A stretch of 64,000 bases of DNA, taken from positions 2,309,501 through 2,373,500 of the forward strand of contig JAFFJZ010000025.1 of the NCBI GenBank assembly GCA_018340375.1, read 5' to 3'. The stretch comes from Gonatopus flavifemur (lineage: Eukaryota; Arthropoda; Insecta; Hymenoptera; Dryinidae). A program made the translations under genes and the position numbers. The notes beneath the pieces were generated by a model. The model was not told the DNA's origin. It saw only the letters and a program-made list of their open reading frames with translations, and searched no databases. Within the stretch, counting starts at the first letter, position 1; every line of letters begins with the position of its first letter. Of this stretch, positions 57,901-64,000 are shown one piece after another.

Positions 57901-60777
57901 AGAAATATGTTAAAAGTGTGAATATCTGGGAAATTGAAAAATCTCGTCAACGGTATATTATCACTGTTAGAAATTTCTGATTGAACTTATAAGTTCAAGT
58001 ATTGTATACAATTACATGTAATGGAAGCAAAAGTTATTCACGTAGGTGAAAAATTTATTGAAATTTCAATTACATTTGAATGAGATTTCAGTTACGAAAA
58101 TGTATGTTAATGTATGATATAATATAACAAAAATTTTAAATTCAGTTCCGTGTAAATGAATTCTCATTTCAATTACCAATAATTGGAAGTTTCATTTACA
58201 AATGTACATGAAAAATATATTAAATTTAAAGACATTTCTAACAGTATACAAGGCGATTGATTGACATTAGAGAATTTGATGCAATGAGAAGAGAAAAAGG
58301 GGTCTGACTTGAGCGACCCTCCCCTACTTATTGCGGAAATAATATTGACAAATATTGGATTTCAATACTTTTGAATTTTAAGAAAGTTTCTAAAGCCAAC
58401 ATTTCCCAATCCTATCTTCGCAAAGAATAGTCGAGCTAATTTTTTTATTAGGGAAGTGGGGGCCTCTCTAATTGTGGGAGCCTCCAGGCGGCGCCTAGTC
58501 TGCCTATATGGCAAATCCGGCACTGGACACAAAAGCTGTATAATAAATGGTTACCAAAAAATTTGGTTTTATTAAAAGCAACAGAACAAATAATGTATGA
58601 ATCATTGTACTTTGAAACAAATGTAAAAAAACACTGGATGAATAATAAACATCTATGTAATACATAGGAAAGATTTATGGTAGCACACTAATTCAACTTC
58701 GTTAAGAACAGTAACATATAACTCAATCTTTGAATTCATGGAGCTGAAACTGGCAACTGTAGAGCTAGCAGTCGATTGGCATAACTTTTTACACAAGACG
58801 TTTATTAAGGATTTAAGCATCTGAAACGTTTACTGGAATGCTACTTAATCAATTTTCAACATTAACAAAGCTTCAACAAGGTTTAACCAAGAGTTACAAC
58901 AATTGGCTGCTAGCTTTACAGCTGCTAGTTTCAGCTTCATTTTGAATTCAAAATTATAGTCTGTTATTACAACCACCGCAAATATATTGTTGTGCTGAAA
59001 AAAATTTACAGTTCAACAGTAAGAGCATAGCTCAACTGATTGCTGTTGTGTTAAGCCTTTTTTCAGTCCATGTTATCTATTTATTTGCAATATCATTTAT
59101 GTTTTGTCATTCAACAGGATAAAAGTATTTAAAATGACATAGCTATTTTGCTACGTGTTGTTGATTATTGGGAACTGAGAAAAATCATTCTCATGTTTAC
59201 ATTAACTGTACTATATTTTTTGAATAATCAAATCTGCTGAGAAAAAATTCCTTAATATGATGAAAAATTATATAGGTTTTGATTGATACTTTTGATAGCA
59301 GGTTTCTTCTTTGAGAAATTATTTTGAAACACTCTAATACAATCGAAGTTATTATTTGTATCACATAGAGTTTGTATATAAAAATGTTTCAATTCTATTG
59401 AAAAATATTTTCAAATTCTTCAAAAGAAATATAACTAGTCTAATTATTTCCTCAAATACAAATTATCATTGAAGTATATTCAATAAAAACAATTGTGCCT
59501 AATAATATCATGTATGGTTTATAAATACCTTTTTTGAGAGGAAACAAAATAAACTTACGTAACAGATTTGTTCCCTTCTTTCAAACAACTAAGTTTGTCT
59601 TTGTAAGTAGATTTGCCATGTACGATTAACCCTAGAACTGTATACATATTTTTTTACCCCTCATATTGTATACATGGGCCCGCAGGAACCAGTTGACAGA
59701 ACGTGCTGTAATTCTTGATGATAGTGGTTGATTCCCTTTAATGTGGTTAAAATCGAAACACCAAACTGTAAACTACATACTCAAATTGATGAAAATAGAA
59801 TTCAATCACACAAAAGTTTTTCTCCACCCGTTTGTGGTAGCAAAAAACCTGCGCAGTGCACAACGACATGAACTTGAGAAAACGCTCTGGGTCCACTAGA
59901 CCCATGTATACAGTTCTAGGGTTAAGGACCATGGAGTTTTTCAAGAAATGGGCAAAATTGTACTATGCACTTTCTGATCAACTAAGCAACAAATACCAAT
60001 TTTGAATTCGCAGTGATGAAATAATTGCTAAAATTGAGTTTTGAATATGAAATTGAAACTGCAAATGATTCCTAAGAATTATGCAAACAATTTTAAACAT
60101 ATTAACCCACAAATGTCAATAATTTTTTGAACTTATTTTCTCCATGTTTAGGGATGTTTTGAGCTTTGGATTTATATTTAGAGCCAAATCCTAGCAGTGC
60201 ACTTAATTGCTATATATTCAAAATTTGTAATTATTGCTTGGTTATTTAAAAACTAGGTAGCAAAACGTTGTCCATTCTCTAATGCTCCATGGCCCTTAAT
60301 GACAATGAATAAGTTTCAAACATTTTTATCCTGAACCATCCACAATTCCTTTATAATTTACTCATTGTTTCAATTTGTACTATATTTTGTTTATGCATTG
60401 GCATGGGGTGGAATGAAACATTTTTGTTTTACATTTATTTATGAATAAGTCATAAACTGTAAATTACCCTTAATTGAACACATATCGCATGATTTCATCA
60501 TCAAATTCTATCAAGTAATATGGACTATTATACCAATTCATTTTGAAACATTTTTATACTTCGCCAGTATTTTCCTCATGCAATATGACGCGCGCACAAG
60601 TGCGTACATATATATGTCACATGTGAACGCGGTATTGTTTATGATTATTAAAAATCAAACTTACGATTTATGAAGAAAAAACACGTACGCTTTGATAAAA
60701 CAAAATGTATATTAAAACTGAGAAATTAATACCATATCTTACCGGCAAGTAATACTTTGAGTCAAATTATCGGCCAT
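36808..60777 (-). CDS. Makorin RING-finger E3 ubiquitin ligase, six exons
   Basis: Spliced minus-strand gene: coding exons 60777-60743, 54902-54618, 38012-37673, 37586-37264, 37171-37015 and 36939-36808. They sum to 1,272 nt (423 residues plus stop) with matching phases and GT-AG introns of 5,840, 16,605, 86, 92 and 75 bp. Domains: C3H fingers at C11-H29, C56-H74 and C177-H195; makorin Cys-His region ~199-222; C3HC4 RING 244-296 (CGIC...CNHCFCLTC...CPEC); fourth C3H C332-H352; acidic C-terminus. NAPEFVP (~119-125) resembles a PAM2-like poly(A)-binding-protein motif. Makorins ubiquitinate target proteins and bind RNA; insect Mkrn1 acts in germline translation control. The start has a good context (AAAATGG). 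No lesions were seen. Confidence 0.93.
37015..37171 (-). CDS. Makorin coding exon 5
   Basis: 157 nt. Encodes the last C3H finger (CKHFDKGRHKCPFGNKCFYLH). Acceptor AAACAG, donor GTAAGT. Confidence 0.93.
37264..37586 (-). CDS. Makorin coding exon 4
   Basis: 323 nt. Encodes DCVKQHEADMEISFA and the complete RING finger. Acceptor TTACAG, donor GTGAGT. Confidence 0.95.
37673..38012 (-). CDS. Makorin coding exon 3
   Basis: 340 nt after a 16.6-kb intron. Contains the PAM2-like stretch, finger 3 (CPYAEATGICSKHNCTYLH) and the makorin Cys-His region (CELCGHAALHP). Acceptor TGTAG, donor GTCTGT (weak). Confidence 0.92.
38047..38457. mobile_element. CCC-type MITE, 411 bp, CA duplication, beside a splice acceptor
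   Basis: Ends CCCTGGCAAAAAAA and TTTTTTTACCAAGG, flanked by CA (38045-38046, 38458-38459). The interior is an array of CCGGATGAAATCC and ATCCGGGTTT-type inverted units. It sits inside makorin intron 2, 33 bp upstream of the exon 3 acceptor. Confidence 0.8.
38567..38891. repeat. Left arm of a split foldback element
   Basis: About 325 bp, the inverse of 51309-51607 at high identity (shared AATTGAGGACACGG end and AATATTCCCA inner edge). The mariner remnant 38957-51302 lies between the arms, so the original element was a ~650-bp palindrome. Confidence 0.8.
40611..42673 (-). mobile_element. DD41D Tc1-like transposon with ~365-bp TIRs, 2,063 bp
   Basis: Inverted ends of 365 bp (40611-40975) and 371 bp (42303-42673), starting CAGGGTGTCCCA, flanked by TA (40609-40610, 42674-42675). 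Carries one transposase on the minus strand. Very long TIRs and an almost intact gene suggest a fairly recent insertion. Confidence 0.9.
41093..42167 (-). pseudogene. DD41D transposase with one homopolymer frameshift
   Basis: Starts at ATG 42167; helix-turn-helix region (SLRDIEEMTGIPRSTAQ) at ~95-115. Catalytic blocks: FSDEAIF, QQDGAPPHY and RSPDLASPDFFLWG, with 41 residues between the second and third Asp, hence DD41D. The frame breaks once, at a run of eight T on the minus strand (plus-strand A8 at 41531-41538), and continues open to the stop at 41093; total length about 357 codons, normal for the group. It could be a single mutation or a sequencing error in a homopolymer. Confidence 0.88.
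45465..45787. mobile_element. hAT MITE, 323 bp
   Basis: Ends CAGGGTTGGGT and ACCCATCCCTG, perfect 8-bp duplication GTATTACG (45457-45464, 45788-45795). Rich in TTATGCA and TTCTGCAT motifs. Inserted in the right arm of the giant foldback. Confidence 0.9.
45822..45981. repeat. Perfect 160-bp palindrome
   Basis: Two 73-bp arms starting CTCTACAGAACTATTGGC around a 14-bp loop. Absent from the matching place in the left arm of the giant foldback, so it was inserted or created after that element formed. Confidence 0.85.
46879..46930. repeat. (AT)n microsatellite
   Basis: About 50 bp of AT/TA repeats next to the giant foldback's right end. Confidence 0.9.
48871..51293. mobile_element. TA element with CACGGAAAAAA ends, carrying a nested CCC-type element
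   Basis: CACGGAAAAAAATG at the left, TTTTTTCCGTG at the right, flanked by TA (48869-48870, 51294-51295), inside the 3' end of the mariner remnant. About 1.3 kb without the nested element, non-coding. Confidence 0.8.
49113..50223. mobile_element. CCC-type element, 1,111 bp, TA duplication
   Basis: CCCAGCCAACCATGG at the left and GGTTAGCTGGG at the right, flanked by TA (49111-49112, 50224-50225). The two ends are dense in AATTGATCAATTATT-type palindromes; the middle is A+T-rich and non-coding. The same CCCAGCCA end is seen at 343. Confidence 0.8.
51309..51607. repeat. Right arm of a split foldback element
   Basis: Inverse of 38567-38891. Starts directly after the mariner's right end. Confidence 0.8.
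51671..52952 (+). pseudogene. Mariner, full length but decayed
   Basis: 1,282 bp, ends TTAGATGTACAACTTTGC and (inverted) TTAGGTATACAACCTTGC, flanked by TA. Transposase traces: TAAEAHRMLSSTYG and the helix-turn-helix region (EELAESLEVTQQ), NWVPYEL, TGDE followed by a stop (52,316-52,318), HDNAPPH and the third region as IAPSNYHLF, where Asp is replaced by Asn. Several stops and frameshifts. Confidence 0.88.
52955..53649. other. Makorin intron 2, no gene
   Basis: A+T-rich spacer between two mariner relics; nothing recognised. Confidence 0.5.
53652..54212 (+). pseudogene. Internally deleted mariner, 561 bp
   Basis: Both ends kept (TTAGGGGCGCAACAGAG; inverted TTAGGTGCGCAACTAAG), flanked by TA at 53650-53651 and 54213-54214. 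The left end is joined directly to the middle of the transposase (IWWDHIGVMFYELL), followed by a stop, HDNAR (second region altered), a frameshift and the C-terminal part (LSDYYLFRSM, DGQYFE). Termini may still be usable by a related transposase. Confidence 0.85.
54215..54617. other. Makorin intron 2, 5' end
   Basis: No repeat or gene recognised between the mariner relic and exon 2. Confidence 0.5.
54618..54902 (-). CDS. Makorin coding exon 2
   Basis: 285 nt. Completes finger 1 (GVCREGSNCRFLH) and holds finger 2 (CRFFKVGLCKFGNRCHYRH), then a Ser/Pro/Val-rich linker. Acceptor AG at 54904-54903, donor GTACGT at 54617. Confidence 0.93.
55255..55632. repeat. Degenerate foldback element in makorin intron 1
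   Basis: 55255-55335 and 55548-55632 are imperfect inverted copies (shared TCTTCGTCCATT and GTTAATA). The centre has G+C-rich GACTGG...CCGGGG motifs. Ends are not resolved. Confidence 0.5.
56633..56846. mobile_element. TA MITE with CACTGAGAAA ends, 214 bp
   Basis: CACTGAGAAAAGTGAAC at the left, TTCACTTCTCTCAGTG at the right, flanked by TA (56631-56632, 56847-56848). Interior GGTAACCATTACC-like inverted units. Nested in the hAT element. Confidence 0.8.
57271..57343 (+). mobile_element. 73-bp retroposon insertion
   Basis: Flanked by GAAATTGG (57263-57270, 57344-57351). Starts CCTGTGGACTGTGTGCC and ends in (ATTGA)n, homologous from its first bases to 29759-29835. Confidence 0.75.
58534..59625. 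other. Makorin intron 1, no gene
   Basis: A+T-rich, no repeat or frame recognised. Confidence 0.5.
59630..59921. mobile_element. piggyBac-type MITE, 292 bp
   Basis: CCCTAGAACTGTATACA and its inverse, flanked by TTAA (59626-59629, 59922-59925). CCCTAGAA ends with TTAA targets are the piggyBac signature. No coding capacity. It lies in makorin intron 1. Confidence 0.9.
60743..60777 (-). CDS. Makorin coding exon 1
   Basis: 35 nt, ATG at 60777. Encodes a short leader ending in the first Cys of finger 1. Donor GTAAGA at 60742. The split Arg codon (CG|G) joins exon 2 exactly. Found by phase and by the missing first Cys of the finger. Confidence 0.88.
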
Positions 60778-61226
60778 TTTCTTTCGATACTCCAACAACA
60801 AAAAATGCGTTTCGAATACGATGCATGTAATTCTCACAAAAATTACATAAATTTATTGATGCACATGTAAGGTCAATATGAATGTGATCTTTGATTTCCG
60901 AAACTTCAAGTCACACGACAATCTTATCAACGCACCTTTTGCATCACTTAATTTCCCAGCGATTTCATCTCATTATTTCTCTTATACATTCAAAAATTGT
61001 TCTGCTTCAGTACCTGAAAATCAAATTTATCGTAACGGTAATGATGCACACTCATTATACAGGGAGGATGCTCGGGTGTGAGATATCATATGAATAGGTT
61101 AACCAGCCGTCATGACAAACACCTTGAACTGCCTTGAACTGAGCAGTGCATCCAACTTATATTAGAAAAGATGAAAAAACTCTTCATGGTTCATCATTGG
61201 ACCATCAATAGAGAGGATAGATTTAT
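60778..61226 (-). promoter_or_regulatory. Upstream region of makorin
   Basis: Must contain the 5' UTR and promoter if no non-coding upstream exon exists. No TATA box or CpG-like stretch stands out. Short plus-strand frames at 60,878-61,097 show no recognisable protein. Confidence 0.35.
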
Positions 61227-61433
61227 TAGGTTCGTTCGTTCTACGTGCCCTGAGTTGCTCCAACTTGTACCAAACCAATCATTTCGTTGCTTAAACTGGA
61301 AGTAGCGAATCCAAAATACTTGGAGCGAGTTGGGGTAACTTGGGACATCGGTAAACGAACTTAGCTATTGTATAGTGTAATAGTTGACAACTTCACAACC
61401 TTAGGGTGGCGTCACATGGGGCGACGAAAGGGC

Positions 61434-61512
61434 GGAAAGCGGAATCCTTAGTTAAAGAGAGAGGTGGATATTTGCCTCTCTCTTCAACCAAAGGTTCCGC
61501 GTTCTGCTTTCC
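61434..61512. repeat. 79-bp hairpin
   Basis: GGAAAGCGGAATCCTTAG against the inverse ending TTCTGCTTTCC; the core AAAGAGAGAGG...CCTCTCTCTT pairs. Related core to 8074-8177 and 8422-8535. Confidence 0.7.
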
Positions 61513-62270
61513 GGGTAGTATGCGAGAAGCCCGAATGGCACTTAAGGCTGCTCTCCCATGCATCGGAATGGACTACCGGAACGGAACAAAACTGTCAGTG
61601 ACATTTTAGTCTCCGTTCCGTTCAGGGCTATGACACTTCCTATGCTCACCGTATAAAAATGAGGGTCGCAATTTGTATCCCCCTCCCCGATCCCCACCCA
61701 CCCGCGCGGCAAGGTGGCGCCACTAAACTTCGTCAGCAGCAAAGTTTGTTGTCAACATTGGATCAAAAACATGCAGAAATATTGGTTATGATCGGTTAGC
61801 CTATTCAACTGCTGACGAAAACGGGTGCTGCCACCTATCAGAGCGGGGGTGAGAGGTGCGGGGGGGATTACATCGAATTAAGAACACATTTTTCAACGGA
61901 GTGTCATACCCCTGGTTCCGTTCCTTCGAAATCGTATAGCTTGTCGCACATGATCCGGAACGATTACGACCGGAATGAAAATTGACCAATTATTACTCGG
62001 ATTTCTTTTAGCAGGTTCTACCAAAAAGCTATAAACCAAGTTTCATTAGTTATGATAATATTCCGTTCCAGTACATTCCGGTCCATGGAAGAGCGGGTCG
62101 GTGCCGAATCAACGAAAAACCAAATCAACGAAAAAAAATTTACTAGCAGTATGAAGTTGTCATTTTGTATCATAAAAAATTGATCTTTCCCACATGATAT
62201 GCGTTAACGAATCATTCTTTATGAAGGAAGTGGCGGATTTTTGGATTTATTTCGAAATTTATATTTTTTT

Positions 62271-62400
62271 ATTCGGGACTATGCACATTCGGTCTTATGA
62301 GCATTCGATCTTATGAGCATTCGGTATTATGAGCATTCGGGAATATGAACATTCGGTACTATGACACATTCGGTATTATGCACATTCGGTATTGTGATAC
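62271..62400. repeat. 16-bp minisatellite, eight units
   Basis: ATTCGGTATTATGAGC and variants repeated eight times (two units are 17 bp). Confidence 0.9.
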
Positions 62401-62871
62401 TCTACCGCTGAGATCACCGTTCCGTTCCAATAGAATATTCCGATACATGGGAGAGCACCCTCTGGTGTTTGATATTCCTTTGGTCTCGACACGGCAATAT
62501 CCTGAAATGTTATATCCCGGATGTTCAATATCCCGAAATTCGCCGATTAGTCAATTCCCAGGGAATCTCTAGTAAGTTCCTAGGGATGAATCAATCTCCG
62601 TATTTCGGGAAATCGTGGTGTCGGAACACAGAGTAGTCAGGCAAGTGCCTACCCATGTGTTGAACGCTGCACTCTTATGGATTGGAATAGTAGACCCCCT
62701 TTGTCCCGGAAGTTCATCAGCCCGAAGCACTAGCTAAGTTCGTTTACCGATGTCCCAAGTTACCCCAACTCGCTCCAAGTATTTTGGATTCGCTACTTCC
62801 AGTTTAAGCAACGAAATGATTGGTTTGGTACAAGTTGGAGCAACTCAGGGCACGTAGAACGAACGAACCTA

Positions 62872-64000
62872 CTGTTGGCCTGGAATCTGAAATTCCGAAG
62901 AGGTTGTAGTGAAATTTCATCTTATTCGCACGCGACGAGTGATATATAGTGAGGTTTCGGGAATACGCTCGTTCGGAATTATTGACTTCAGGCTAACAGT
63001 CCTCTGGGTTTACGGACTTTCGGGCCAACAGAGGTCTACCAGATCGGAATCATTCCAGCCGGAATATATTGGCTATTTCTCATGGAGAGTTCCCAATGGA
63101 AATATATATTTCATCATTATTTGGTTAATTTTCCATTCCGTCGGAATGTATTCCAGTACATGGAAGACAAGGGTAGGAGGTCATTTCACCGAGAACGTTT
63201 TGGCCGAGAATTTGTTCATTGGCAGATCGAATAACAGTAACTACCAATTCCTAGGAAATACTAGTCAGTCTCCAATACAGGAAAATTCGGCCGAAAACTT
63301 TTTCGGCCTGAAGACCCCCTACTGGAGACAAAAACACCTGTTTTCGTCGGAACGGAAGCCTCAAAAACGTTGCATTCCAGTTGAATAATCTATCGCACGG
63401 GAGAGCACTCTGACATCTACGAATCCGTATAATAATGTTTAGTAATAGCGAACAAAAATACCGACTATGTTTCCACCAGGCGTAAATAAAACAGGATTGA
63501 AATGGAATCATCTAATCGCGATCCAAGCATTCTCTTGTCAAAAATGTACTCGTCTGTTTAGTGGTCATTTCCTGTTATTCAATCCTATTTCAATTCTGTT
63601 TCAAGTCCGGTGGAGCAGCAGTCACACGATGAAAAGCCATTTACCCGAACGCAGTGAAGTTTGTGGCAATTTGAGGAGGCCTAGGAACTCCTAGTAATTA
63701 TTCTCGGATCCACAAATGATTGTCTCCCGGGTGAATGTGATTTTGGGCATTTGCTACCTCACTCGTCTTTACCACACTGGATATACGATATAGATCTCCG
63801 CAATATAAACGTAACCACCCGTGAGCTCGAAATTTCCTGACTCATCAGAAACTGATACTTTCTAAGGGAATTACTGAAAAGTACTAGTTTTCGACCAGTT
63901 AAAAACTTTTGGGCCAACAGGTGGTTACTTACAAATGTCTAGGACGAATTGAATGTGATAGAAGACTGAATAGCAATCAAATCCCGAGCTGAATGGTTAA
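62872..64000. other. No gene recognised
   Basis: Contains diverged GGAATG/CATTCC-rich units (~63,126-63,170 and ~63,365-63,410) like those at 62,062 and 62,420. An open stretch at 62,909-63,388 gives no recognisable protein. Confidence 0.4.

Larger units (their letters stand above)
56374..58525. mobile_element. Non-autonomous hAT element, 2,152 bp
   Basis: Ends CAGTGCCGGATTTA and AAATCCGGCACTG, perfect 8-bp duplication GACACAAA (56366-56373, 58526-58533). Subterminal GGGGCCCCTAGGCGG at the left and AGGCGGCGCCTAG at the right. No transposase frame; contains the TA MITE 56633-56846 and the retroposon 57271-57343. Lies in makorin intron 1. Confidence 0.9.
61229..62869. mobile_element. 139-bp-TIR element, 1,641 bp, TA duplication
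   Basis: Arms 61229-61367 and 62731-62869 are inverted and apparently identical, starting GGTTCGTTCGTTCTACG, flanked by TA (61227-61228, 62870-62871). The inside is non-coding and patched with other repeats: a hairpin at 61434-61512, GGAATG-rich inverted units at ~61,553-62,096 and ~62,420, and the minisatellite at 62,271. Confidence 0.85.

Noticed and set aside
60878..61097. Plus-strand frames upstream of makorin as a divergent gene
   Set aside because: Two overlapping frames of equal length, no homology, and no supporting promoter or splice sites.

Overview
The window is eukaryotic and almost certainly insect. It is A+T-rich, holds one spliced host gene with short GT-AG introns and a metazoan protein (makorin), and is otherwise packed with arthropod-type transposons: a Gypsy LTR element with a tRNA-Lys primer site, four mariners, a DD41D Tc1-like element, a CACTA-like transposase relic, Jockey/CR1-like LINE remains, hAT and piggyBac MITEs, and many foldback elements. 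I cannot place it to order or species. Nothing bacterial, no CRISPR and no rRNA or tRNA gene was seen.

Layout. 1-8,070: a young, nearly intact Gypsy retrotransposon (763-8067; LTRs differ by two substitutions and one 11-bp indel; 4-bp TSD ACAG) inserted at the edge of a minus-strand BED zinc-finger exon. Its gag, protease and RT/RNaseH/integrase frames are linked by two predicted -1 frameshift sites. 8,070-10,700: small hairpins, a hAT MITE and a palindromic repeat cluster. 10,729-12,022: a complete mariner with an intact transposase, sitting at the apex of an older palindrome. 13,265-20,800: a satellite array of about 40 monomers of ~190 bp with higher-order structure. 21,839-24,132: CACTA-like transposase pseudogene. 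25,500-29,600: two LINE remains. 29,931-34,255: a cluster of long-TIR foldback elements.

36,808-60,777 (minus strand) is the one host gene I can assemble: a makorin-type RING E3 ubiquitin ligase, six coding exons, 423 codons plus stop, all splice phases consistent. Its introns of 5.8 kb and 16.6 kb are full of transposons. Intron 2 holds a nested stack up to five insertions deep: foldback, mariner, hAT-like element, a foldback with ~1-kb arms, hAT MITE. Subtracting the insertions with their TSDs restores a mariner of about 1.28 kb, the normal length, which supports the order.

60,778-64,000 is the upstream side of makorin, a 139-bp-TIR element and minisatellite-like repeats.

The strongest candidate for something undescribed is a set of about eleven elements, from 98 bp to 1.3 kb, that begin CCC and end GGG (or close variants), are nearly all flanked by a 2-bp duplication that need not be TA (TA, AT, TT, GA, GT, CT, CA), and are built of palindromic motif arrays or long inverted arms. 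Different members use different motifs. The only CACTA-like transposase in the window is broken, so a link between it and these elements is a hypothesis.
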